Assembly: GCF_000702505.1 (NCBI RefSeq)
Contig: NZ_JNIM01000001.1
Location: 5,246,327-5,310,326 of the forward strand
Direction: 5' to 3'
DNA length: 64,000 bases
Source of the DNA: Thermogemmatispora carboxidivorans
GTDB taxonomy: Bacteria; Chloroflexota; Ktedonobacteria; Ktedonobacterales; Ktedonobacteraceae
Shown here: positions 9,596 through 16,869 of the stretch, piece after piece
How positions within the stretch are numbered: position 1 is the stretch's first letter
How the letters are laid out: each line of letters begins with the position of its first letter
Notes under the pieces: generated by a model
The model's input: only the letters and a program-made list of their open reading frames with translations
The model's database searches: none
What the model was told of the DNA's origin: nothing
Translations under genes and position numbers: made by a program

Positions 9596-9770
9596 TAATA
9601 TCTTTTATTTCCAGGTTAACAATAGAAAACAAGAAATACATATTTTATTCTACTTTTATAAAGCTATTTCAAATTCTTCTCTACCAGAATAGACAACATA
9701 ATTTTCATGAAAATAGTATACTACATACGCAGCATGTATTGCATGCTTTACCCCGTCGTAGACGGGCGGG
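9596..9770. promoter_or_regulatory. AT-rich upstream region
   Basis: About 175 bases are strikingly AT-rich inside a GC-rich genome and directly precede the GGDEF-like/T2SSE_N gene. It contains several TATA-type boxes, for example TATACT near 9718-9723, and the palindromic-looking GCATG...CATGC near 9733-9747. It also shares the 9-mer CATACGCAG (9724-9732) with the AT-rich region upstream of the sigma factor gene (reverse strand 12862-12870). I read it as a regulatory region rather than coding; the exact promoter is not clear. Bases 9356-9595 hold nothing I can identify. Confidence 0.5.
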
Positions 9771-9808
9771 CGCGTGGCAGGAAGCTGGCGCCTGTAGAGG
9801 AGGATAGC

Positions 9809-10576
9809 GTGAAGGACGAGGAGCGCACAGGATCGCGAGATCGGGAGGTTGCCTTACCACCGCCAGCGGCCAGCGCAGGCGAGGTGCCAGAGGAAGAGTC
9901 ATTTGCTCTGATCCATCTCCAGACCAGCGAGCAGTCGGCGGCGGCACTTGAGCGAGCGGTGCGTCGTATTCGGCAGCAGATTCGCGCCAGAGACCTCATT
10001 TTCTGTCTAGAGGGCGAGTGTGCACTGCTGCTGCGCTCGGCCACGCTGGCGGGGGCGGAGGCTGTTATGCAGCGACTTCGCCCTCTGCTGGCTGATGTCG
10101 AGCATAGCGTGCGCTGTCTCGCAGGAGAGGCGGCGCGTCAGTTCCTGAGCGAGCTACAACGGAGACGGCCCCGCCTGATCGAAGCGGAACAACGAGACCG
10201 AGGCCAGCAGGGTTCCAGTCAGGCCAGGCAGAGCGAGGAAGCAGCGGTCGCCGAGGAAGACCAGGGCCAGGCTGGAAGTCAGCTGCCCTACCTGGCCTTT
10301 CTCTCCAGCTACCCCTCGCTGCGCCTTCTCCATCTGTTGCCCTATGAGTTGGCCCAGCGTTATCGCTGTGTCCCCATTGGGGCCGAGCGAGGGACCCTGA
10401 CCCTGGCCACGGCGCGTCGGCTAGACCGCGCCATCCTGGACCAGTTGCAAACGGTGACGCAGCGCGCCATCTTCCAGGTGCGTTGCGAGCCAGAGATGAT
10501 CAGCGAAATTCTCCACTACTGGGAGCAACAGCAGCGGCGGCTCTTCATTGACCAGTCACCAGAGAACCCGGCCTGA
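9809..10576 (+). CDS. Degenerate GGDEF-like plus T2SSE_N-like protein
   Basis: The 255-residue cytoplasmic protein has two recognisable parts. Residues about 30-110 follow the pattern of a diguanylate cyclase half (ARDLIF...CALLLRSATLAGAEAVMQRLR) but have no GGDEF signature, so it cannot make c-di-GMP. After a low-complexity Gln/Arg/Glu-rich linker, residues about 165-245 match the N-terminal domain of type II secretion/pilus ATPases (T2SSE_N), including LLPYELAQRYRCVPIG and TLTLATA. No ATPase domain follows. The start is GTG 9809, with AGAGGAGG 5 bases upstream; a longer frame back to 9707 runs into the AT-rich regulatory DNA and is rejected. It lies 46 bases before the phosphatase-like gene, probably in one operon. 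A signalling or adaptor role is inference. Confidence 0.75.
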   Translation: MKDEERTGSRDREVALPPPAASAGEVPEEESFALIHLQTSEQSAAALERAVRRIRQQIRARDLIFCLEGECALLLRSATLAGAEAVMQRLRPLLADVEHSVRCLAGEAARQFLSELQRRRPRLIEAEQRDRGQQGSSQARQSEEAAVAEEDQGQAGSQLPYLAFLSSYPSLRLLHLLPYELAQRYRCVPIGAERGTLTLATARRLDRAILDQLQTVTQRAIFQVRCEPEMISEILHYWEQQQRRLFIDQSPENPA

Positions 10577-10622
10577 GCAAGACCGGGCCACCCATCACCT
10601 CAGCGAGAGAAGGTGAAAAGTT

Positions 10623-12116
10623 ATGACACAAGTGGTCATTCTGGGATTCGATGGCCTGGACGCAGACCTGCTACGAGTCTATGGCCCGGCCCTGCCCCAC
10701 CTGCGGCGTCTCATGCTGGAGTCGCCTTTCCTCGAACTCACCTCCTGCATCCCGCCGGACACTGTCCCGGCCTGGGGCAGTCTCTACACTGGCCTGAATC
10801 CCGCCAACCACGGCCTGCTGTCTCTTCCTATCAGCGGCCTGACAGCACTGGTAGATCACGAGACAGGAGAGCCACCCGCCCTCACGTGTGGCACTACCTT
10901 CTGGGACCTGGCCAGCGCCAGCGGTAAAAGGATTTGCGTGCTCAACCCGTACCTGGCTTATCCCGCCTGGCCAGTCAACGGTATCATGTTGGCGCTCTCG
11001 CCAGGCGATGGTAGCATGAGTATTGCGCCCGAAGAGCACGAGCTTAGCCTGGTTTTCCCTGCTCTGCCACGCCTGACCGAACAGGCTACACGACGCGAGC
11101 AGCTGCGGACCTTTTACCACGAACTGGTGAGCTGCACTCTCCAACAGGCTGCCCTCGGCCTGGAACTGCTGCAACAAGAGCGCTGGGACCTCTTCTTCCT
11201 GCAGCTCAACGCGCTGGATATGGTTCAGCACCTTTTCTGGCACTACAGCGATCTCAGCGATCCGGCCTATCCAGGGCAGAGCGAGCACCTGACACGTATT
11301 CCAAGCTTCTATCGTCTCTGTGATCATATTGTCGGCGAAGTACGGACAGCACTGCCAGCCGAGAGCATCTTGATTGTCGTCAGCGCCTATGGTCACGGAC
11401 GGCGCAGCCACCAACGAGTCAATCTCAACGAGTGGCTACGCAGACAGGGCCTGCTCATGGTTCAGGCTCCTGGCCCACGACTGCTAGAGCGTCCCTTTCC
11501 AGTGCGTGCGCGTAGATACCTGCCCCTCGACGAGCTGCTGATCCATGCCAGCCCTGGCACGCGCGAACGTCGGCCATCGGCTCGCTCCCAGTCCCGTCTC
11601 ATCGATGAAGAGCGCTCTCTGGCACGCGCCTTCAGCCTGGGGGGCGATGGACCATTCGGCGGTGTGGCCCTCAATCGTCAGGGCCTCGAGGAACAGGGTC
11701 GCGACTACGAGGAAATGCGCGCGTTTCTGCAAGAAGAGATCCAGCGCCTGTGCTCGCGCGGTCGCCCGTTGCTCCGCTGGGTACGCAAACGCGAGGAAGT
11801 CTATCAGGGCAGGTATTTGGAGCGGCTGCCGGATCTCCTGTTTGAGCTCCAGGGCGATTTTGCGATCGGCGACGACTTATATGTGCCGCTGCTGACAACA
11901 CCAGCGGCGAGGCGCACTGTTTCGGGGACCCATCGCAAGGATGGCGTTCTACTCATCGGTAACCTCCTCCACCATGAGCCAAGAGTGAACGATCTGCACG
12001 AGATTACGGTGATGGACGTCGCTCCTACGGTCCTCAGCTTGCTCGGGATCAACAACGCGGTACGCTTCGATGGCCAGCCGCTCCTCGCGCTCAGGACCGC
12101 CGAGTCGCTGTCGTGA
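10623..12116 (+). CDS. Alkaline-phosphatase-superfamily protein lacking two metal ligands
   Basis: This 497-residue protein has the type I phosphodiesterase/nucleotide pyrophosphatase fold. Conserved metal or nucleophile positions are visible: D10 in LGFDGLD, T47 in PPDTVPAW, D199 and H203 in ALDMVQHLFWHY, and H437 in SGTHRKDG. The normally invariant SDHG motif is instead S254-A255-Y256-G257, so the Asp and His that bind the two metals are missing although the following VNLNEWL is intact. It may be inactive or have changed chemistry. No signal peptide is seen. It is probably cotranscribed with the T2SSE_N-like gene and overlaps the 3' end of the convergent sigma factor gene by 26 bases. Confidence 0.85.
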   Translation: MTQVVILGFDGLDADLLRVYGPALPHLRRLMLESPFLELTSCIPPDTVPAWGSLYTGLNPANHGLLSLPISGLTALVDHETGEPPALTCGTTFWDLASASGKRICVLNPYLAYPAWPVNGIMLALSPGDGSMSIAPEEHELSLVFPALPRLTEQATRREQLRTFYHELVSCTLQQAALGLELLQQERWDLFFLQLNALDMVQHLFWHYSDLSDPAYPGQSEHLTRIPSFYRLCDHIVGEVRTALPAESILIVVSAYGHGRRSHQRVNLNEWLRRQGLLMVQAPGPRLLERPFPVRARRYLPLDELLIHASPGTRERRPSARSQSRLIDEERSLARAFSLGGDGPFGGVALNRQGLEEQGRDYEEMRAFLQEEIQRLCSRGRPLLRWVRKREEVYQGRYLERLPDLLFELQGDFAIGDDLYVPLLTTPAARRTVSGTHRKDGVLLIGNLLHHEPRVNDLHEITVMDVAPTVLSLLGINNAVRFDGQPLLALRTAESLS

Positions 12117-12846
12117 AATAGCGCTCAGGGAGCGGACGAGCAGTCACCACGCGGTCACTCGCCTCGCTCATGAGAGCCTGACGCAAATTGGAGAGGGCAC
12201 TCTGGATGCGCTTCTTCAGCGTATTCTCGGAGATGTGCAAAGCGCGGGCCATTTCTGGCAAGGTCATCCCGCTGTAGTAGTGCAAGACAATAGCAACACG
12301 TTGCTTGGTAGGCAGCTCTTCGACGGCTCGCGCCAGATCCCAACTGCGTTCAATCGAGCCTTTGTGCAGCTCAGCAGTGCGGGCAAGCAGGTCCGTCTCT
12401 AGATCACAGAGCGCCTGGCGCAGGAAGGCACTGGAGCGCGCCAGACGCCGCTTGAAACTGATACACTGATTGACTACGATGCGTACCAGCCAGGGACGTA
12501 ACGCACCGGCTTCACGCAGATCAGCGAGGTGATGCCATGCCTGAATGAGCGCGTCTTGTACAATGTCTTCAGCAGCGTCTCGATCACCCACGATCATGAA
12601 GGCCGTCCGCAACATCAGCGAGCTGTACTGCAAGGCAATGTCGCTGAAGGCGTCTCCGTCACCACGCAGAACCCGTGTAATGAGTAGCTGCTGCTGGTCA
12701 GCCTGCTCCTCTCGCTCGCCGCTCGCTGGCTCCTCTCCAGGGAAACCTGGCGTGGGCGCAGCCAACAGCGGCCCCACAGCGGGCGTCATGGCTGCTGGTC
12801 CCGCCGTGGCAAGCTGGCATTCTTGATACACCGTGAGTGAGAGCAT
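12091..12846 (-). CDS. ECF-type RNA polymerase sigma factor
   Basis: The 251-residue protein is a group IV sigma factor. Region 2 (about 55-125) contains DAFSDIALQYSSLMLRTAFMI and GDRDAAEDIVQDALIQAW. Region 4 (about 168-225) contains the helix-turn-helix GMTLPEMARALHISENTLKKRI. The first 50 residues are Pro/Ala/Glu-rich and probably disordered. It starts at ATG 12846, with AGGAGG about 11 bases upstream; M20 is an alternative. No anti-sigma factor is adjacent. It is transcribed from an AT-rich region and converges on the phosphatase-like gene. Confidence 0.92.
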   Translation of the reverse strand: MLSLTVYQECQLATAGPAAMTPAVGPLLAAPTPGFPGEEPASGEREEQADQQQLLITRVLRGDGDAFSDIALQYSSLMLRTAFMIVGDRDAAEDIVQDALIQAWHHLADLREAGALRPWLVRIVVNQCISFKRRLARSSAFLRQALCDLETDLLARTAELHKGSIERSWDLARAVEELPTKQRVAIVLHYYSGMTLPEMARALHISENTLKKRIQSALSNLRQALMSEASDRVVTARPLPERYFTTATRRS

Positions 12847-12854
12847 GGTCTACT

Positions 12855-12990
12855 TAACCTCCTGCGTATGCAAACCACATACAGATATATAACATAGTAT
12901 ATACAATAAAGCAAGGGATGCATACCTATAATTGTCTGTATAGAAAACCTTTGTATAAAGTTGAGCATACTTTTTGTGTGCATCGTGTAG
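12855..12990 (-). promoter_or_regulatory. AT-rich promoter region of the sigma factor gene
   Basis: This AT-rich stretch precedes the sigma factor start. Read on the minus strand it offers TTGCTT-N17-TATATA, and further upstream several TATAC-like boxes and repeated GTATGC elements. The 9-mer CATACGCAG abuts the ribosome site and also occurs in the AT-rich region at 9.7 kb. Several overlapping promoters, one perhaps autoregulated, are plausible. From 12990 to 13301 I see no gene. Confidence 0.4.
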
Positions 12991-13301
12991 ACAATCGCCC
13001 GACAGCCCGCTCTGCGGTCTACCAGCATCCCGGCAGCATCAGGAAAATAAGAAGCCCCATCGGACGTCTTTCCCCGTTACACGTCACTCCCCTCTCTCCC
13101 TGGTGAGCGCCAGAACTACCGCACGCGACGGCTGACCACTTTGCCTTGTCCTAGGCCGCTTTTGACACAGACAGCGAGGAATATTGCTGATCACCAGCCA
13201 GAGCAGCAGAGAAGACGAGGGTGATGCGAAACTTCGAGAAAAAGAGAAAAGGCAGTCGAGGATTATATGGTGTGCTTTTGTAGTTGCACGGGCGGATCGT
13301 T

Positions 13302-14228
13302 CTACAATGGAAGAGAGCCGCGGGCGGCGGCCAGCACTGCTGTGCGGCCCTGGTGCTGCTCCAGGGTTAAAAAGCGTTGGAGGCCCTGACCATAGAGATC
13401 GCGGCGACGCAGCAAGCGCTGGGCCATGCGCTTCTCGCCCAGGGCGAGCAAGACATGGTAGGCTGTCCACTCAGCAAAACCTTCTCCTACCAGGAGTGGT
13501 AGCCCTTCCAAACCCTGCCAGGACTGCCAGGCGTGAGCCAGCTCGTGGGCCGCCACTGCTTGAAAGAGATCGCGCGGTAAATAGTGCTCGATGTAGATAT
13601 CCTGTTCCTGGCCCTGCTGGAGAAAAATGCCGAGCAAGTGGGGATTGCTCGCCGCGCCTTCCTCACCGGGCTGCAAGCTCTCTCGACGCTGCTGATGCAG
13701 CTCTTGCAACAGCGCGCGCTCGCACAGGTGGAGACGGGGCAGCACAGGCAGGGTCAGCCCCGGTTCTTGCGGCAGCAGGAGAAAGATGCGCTGGTAAAGT
13801 GGCGCCGCCTCATTCGGGCTAGCGACCGCCTCAGCCCAGCAGGTGGCACAGCGGTATGACTCGCCATGTCGTCCAGGCAGCGAGCGCCCTTGCTCATTGA
13901 TAGGGGCCTGGCAGACGTCGCAGCGGGGGCGCTCCTCCAGGCAGCGCTGGCAATACTTGAGCGGCGAATCCCCTATCATGTAGGCGGTTTCCAGCAAGGC
14001 CTGCCCACAGCAAGCGCAGAAGGCTATCTGGGCACGGCAACTGGGGCAGAGCAGCGCCCCGCCCGCCCACTCCAGGTGCCGCCCTGGTAGAGCACAGCGC
14101 TGACAGCGTGGCACTGTGCTCTCACAGGTTGGGCAGATGACCAGCCCATTGGAGTAAATCAGGTATCGCTCTACCAGCGCCAGCGGCGTTCCACAGAGGT
14201 GGCAGAAGCGAGGGTACCTGCGGCTCAT
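13302..14228 (-). CDS. Zinc-ribbon DA1-like metallopeptidase
   Basis: The 308-residue protein has an N-terminal array of eight CxxC pairs (C9/C12, 32/35, 42/45, 61/64, 71/74, 93/96, 103/106, 127/130), enough for four zinc ribbons arranged like LIM domains. The C-terminal half is a gluzincin-type peptidase with H228-E229-L-A-H232 and a downstream EGFAEW (E249, E253) able to supply the third zinc ligand. This resembles the peptidase of eukaryotic DA1 proteins, which also sits behind a LIM domain. No signal peptide is seen. The gene starts 32 bases after the AI-2E family transporter gene and is probably cotranscribed with it. Substrates are unknown. Confidence 0.82.
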   Translation of the reverse strand: MSRRYPRFCHLCGTPLALVERYLIYSNGLVICPTCESTVPRCQRCALPGRHLEWAGGALLCPSCRAQIAFCACCGQALLETAYMIGDSPLKYCQRCLEERPRCDVCQAPINEQGRSLPGRHGESYRCATCWAEAVASPNEAAPLYQRIFLLLPQEPGLTLPVLPRLHLCERALLQELHQQRRESLQPGEEGAASNPHLLGIFLQQGQEQDIYIEHYLPRDLFQAVAAHELAHAWQSWQGLEGLPLLVGEGFAEWTAYHVLLALGEKRMAQRLLRRRDLYGQGLQRFLTLEQHQGRTAVLAAARGSLPL

Positions 14229-14260
14229 GACACTGCGTTTTCACTGGATGTGCTTCGGCG

Positions 14261-15598
14261 TTAGAGTAAGTGATCCGAGACTGAGGGAGCCGGCGGCACT
14301 TCGCGCGGGCCTCCTTGTGCACTGACGGCCCCGGCCCCACTCGCAGCGCTCGTCTCCTCAGCCCCCTCCTTCTCGACCATTGACGAGGCCGACACGCCCA
14401 CCCCGATTGACTCCGCCTTCACGGGGAAGGAGGTCGGCGCTGGCAATGGCACCGGTGGCTCCTCAAATTGCTCTGGATTGAGGCTACGCCACTCTTGCCA
14501 GACGGCCACCAGTAGCGCCTGCAGCATACCCGCCAGGGGAGCGGCAAAAATGGCTCCGATCACCCCGAATAGTTCAGCCCCGGCCAGCAGCGCAAAGAGG
14601 GAAACGACCGGATGCAGGCCAACAGCTCGCCCGACGATGCGTGGCCCGATGACATCCCCTTCGACGATATGCACGCCGATGAAGTAGGCCAGCACCAGCA
14701 CCGCCGTCAGCCAGCCCTGGCTGAGCGCGATGAGCACACAGATCGCCCCCGAGGTGAGTGTCCCCAAGACCGGGATAAACTCTAGCAGGAAGGCCAGCAC
14801 CCCCAGCAGGACCGCATAGGGAACCTGCAGGATGAACATGCCCAGGCCAACCAGCACCCCTACCAGCGTCGAGAGCAGGAGCTGACCACGGATATACCCC
14901 CCAACCACTCGCTCGACTGTATCCAGAAAGAAACGGGTCCGCGCCCGCTGCCGCGTCGGCACACCACGCCGCAACCAGCGCACCGCGTGTTCGCCGTCAA
15001 TGAGCAGATAAATGCTCAGCACCATCACAATGACGATGTCGAGGATACCCTCGAAGACGCCTGTGACAATCGGCAAGGCGCTGGTGGCTATGTTCTCTAG
15101 CTGGTTAAAGAGCTGCTGGCGCAGATCACTTAATTGGCTTGAGCTGATGCCAAAACGATTAAGAATCTCTTCAAGTGGGGTCACCGAGCCACCCGGCCTC
15201 GGAGTCAGCATCTGCTGTACATAGTGCGCCAGGGAGAGAATCTGCTCGATCGTGGTTGTGATCACAAAGTACAGAAGAACACTTAGCCCGCCAAGCACTA
15301 CAAGATAGACTAGCAGAATAGCGATAAGCCGGGGCATAAAGCGTTCCAATAAGCGCACTGCTGGGGCAATCGCATAGGCCAGTAAGGCAGCGATTACCAG
15401 CATCAGCAGCGAGTGCGCAACATGGCTGATGCCCCAGAGGACCAGGACGCCGAGGGCCATCCAGGCCAGAATGGCCAGTGGAATATCACGCCGGCGCGTC
15501 CAGCGAGCAGCGGAACGCATCTCCTCTTCGAATGCTGTTTTGCCGGCTGGTTCTAACGATGCTCTATGAGAGGGATCAGTGCCAGTGCCAGTCGACAT
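14261..15598 (-). CDS. AI-2E family transporter (membrane permease)
   Basis: This 445-residue integral membrane protein has the arrangement of the AI-2E transporter family: paired N-terminal helices (about 40-85), a helix near 95-120, a central soluble stretch, and a C-terminal bundle (about 175-360) with GGYIRGQLLLSTLVGVLVG and the VEGDVIGPRIVG motif. The family exports small molecules or ions; autoinducer-2 transport is shown for only some members and should not be assumed. About 70 C-terminal residues are low-complexity. The ribosome site before ATG 15598 is distant, so a start some 25 codons downstream is possible. It leads an operon with the DA1-like peptidase. Confidence 0.88.
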   Translation of the reverse strand: MSTGTGTDPSHRASLEPAGKTAFEEEMRSAARWTRRRDIPLAILAWMALGVLVLWGISHVAHSLLMLVIAALLAYAIAPAVRLLERFMPRLIAILLVYLVVLGGLSVLLYFVITTTIEQILSLAHYVQQMLTPRPGGSVTPLEEILNRFGISSSQLSDLRQQLFNQLENIATSALPIVTGVFEGILDIVIVMVLSIYLLIDGEHAVRWLRRGVPTRQRARTRFFLDTVERVVGGYIRGQLLLSTLVGVLVGLGMFILQVPYAVLLGVLAFLLEFIPVLGTLTSGAICVLIALSQGWLTAVLVLAYFIGVHIVEGDVIGPRIVGRAVGLHPVVSLFALLAGAELFGVIGAIFAAPLAGMLQALLVAVWQEWRSLNPEQFEEPPVPLPAPTSFPVKAESIGVGVSASSMVEKEGAEETSAASGAGAVSAQGGPREVPPAPSVSDHLL

Positions 15599-15995
15599 CG
15601 ATGATGATGCCCCTTTCTTGAGAGTCTTGCTTGTTTGCTTGACAGGATCAACCAGACTCCTTCCTCATCAACCTGAAGGCAGGAGCTTCTCGCAGTCGAT
15701 CTTCGCTCCGGTCTCGCCTCCTGGCCCTGATGTTTCTTTAGCAGCACTCTATTCTATTGAAGCGTGAAACCATAACACGGGCCGAAGGGAAGACGCACAT
15801 CAAATAGAAAACGTACCTACTTGTTATACGACAGAGCCAGCCAATCGTTTCGGAGGTTTTTTTCGTCGTCACCCTCACCTGCGAATTATGTGCTCTGCCT
15901 GTGCGCTCTCGTCTTCCTGAGCCAATCTGCGGAGCGGACTAGGTTGGCTTTCTCTCCCAAGACCAGCCGGTAGGCGCAGCTGCCAGCCCGAAGGC
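15599..15995. other. Intergenic region upstream of the AI-2E family gene
   Basis: About 400 bases between the AI-2E family gene and the tRNA-Gln terminator hold no credible gene. There is a T-run on the plus strand near 15858 without a stem, and several weak TATA-like boxes on the minus strand. I cannot place the promoter. Confidence 0.4.
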
Positions 15996-16027
15996 AAATA
16001 AAAAAGGAGAGGCGTTCGTGCCTCTCC
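15996..16027 (-). terminator. Intrinsic terminator of tRNA-Gln
   Basis: On the minus strand an 8-bp stem (GGAGAGGC / GCCTCTCC) with a 6-base loop is followed by a run of T. It begins 3 bases after the tRNA CCA end, a textbook rho-independent terminator. Confidence 0.88.
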
Positions 16028-16030
16028 GAC

Positions 16031-16104
16031 TGGCTGGGGTGCAGGGATTCGAACCCCGATTGGCCGATCCAGAGTCGGCAGTCCTACCGTTGAACGACAC
16101 CCCA
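16031..16104 (-). tRNA. tRNA-Gln (anticodon CTG)
   Basis: The minus strand folds into a complete cloverleaf: a 7-bp acceptor TGGGGTG/CACCCCA, a D arm, anticodon stem GCCGA/TCGGC with loop CTCTGGA (anticodon CTG), and a T arm with GGTTCGAATCC. Discriminator G and CCA are encoded. A consensus promoter precedes it and a terminator follows, so it is a single-gene transcription unit. Confidence 0.95.
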
Positions 16105-16162
16105 ACAGACTGGTATGTCAGACAGCAGCGGTTGGTCTGGCCTTGACCGTGCTTGCGTATGC

Positions 16163-16191
16163 ATATTACCGCAACCACAGGGATTTGTCAA
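16163..16191 (-). promoter_or_regulatory. Promoter of tRNA-Gln
   Basis: TTGACA-N17-TAATAT on the minus strand matches the housekeeping sigma consensus. It lies about 60 bases upstream of tRNA-Gln, and its -35 box overlaps the stop codon region of iorB. Confidence 0.75.
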
Positions 16192-16862
16192 GTCCCTGGC
16201 AGCGGCCTGAGCAGGGTGCCGCGCTGCCAGGCGCAAGCGAAGAGGCGCCCGGCCACAGCAGCGATGGCCGGTTCTTCCTCCAGGTGCCGGGTCAGAGCGT
16301 GCTCCAGGGCGGCGCGAGGGAGCAGGTCAATGGCGCTGCAGCAGACAGCCAGCATGAAGAGGGAGAGCAATCCAGCAGGAACCTCTTCATCTTCCGCCGC
16401 CCGCTCTCCGGCTGGCGATGGCGACCAGCCAGAACAGCGCGGTTCCACAAAGATGCCCTTCATCCCTCGCTGCTGTAAAGCGGCAGTCAGGGTCTGCTGG
16501 TCAGGATAGGGCTGGCCGCGCAGGCTGGCTGCCAGCGGAGGTCGGCGCCAGGTAGAGATGAAAGCCAGGGCTCCGACCCGTGCCAGAGGAAGTATGCGCA
16601 GCGCCTCGCTCATCTCTAAGGCGATGAGCAAGTCGGCCTGCCCGGGGGCGATGCGTGGCGTAGAGGCCGGGCCGAAGCGCAGATGACAGCAAGCGCTTCC
16701 TCCCAGGCGGGCCAGGCTCAGAGGAGCGAAGGTCTGCACTGTCAAGCCAATTTCGTCGGCGGCCAGCGCCAGTATCTCCAGGGCAGTCTGTAGCCCCTGA
16801 CCGCCGACACCGGCCAGAACCAGGGCTTGCCAGGGTAGCTCAAGCTCTGCGGATTCGGGCAT
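16188..16862 (-). CDS. iorB: Indolepyruvate:ferredoxin oxidoreductase beta subunit
   Basis: The 224-residue protein is the gamma-type catalytic half of 2-oxoacid:acceptor oxidoreductases, opening with the nucleotide/CoA-binding-like ALVLAGVGGQGLQTALEIL. With IorA it oxidatively decarboxylates aryl pyruvates, transferring electrons to ferredoxin. It starts 7 bases after iorA ends, with GGGAG upstream of the ATG, so the two are coupled. The middle segment (about 140-170) is more variable than usual, but length is near normal for IorB. Confidence 0.88.
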   Translation of the reverse strand: MPESAELELPWQALVLAGVGGQGLQTALEILALAADEIGLTVQTFAPLSLARLGGSACCHLRFGPASTPRIAPGQADLLIALEMSEALRILPLARVGALAFISTWRRPPLAASLRGQPYPDQQTLTAALQQRGMKGIFVEPRCSGWSPSPAGERAAEDEEVPAGLLSLFMLAVCCSAIDLLPRAALEHALTRHLEEEPAIAAVAGRLFACAWQRGTLLRPLPGT

Positions 16863-16869
16863 CAGCGTT

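Noticed and set aside
15845..15870. T-run that looks like a terminator end.
   Set aside because: No stem precedes the T-run on the plus strand, so it is not called.
15939..16178. Minus-strand frame with FNGRTADSGSANRGSNPCTP.
   Set aside because: Translation of tRNA-Gln.
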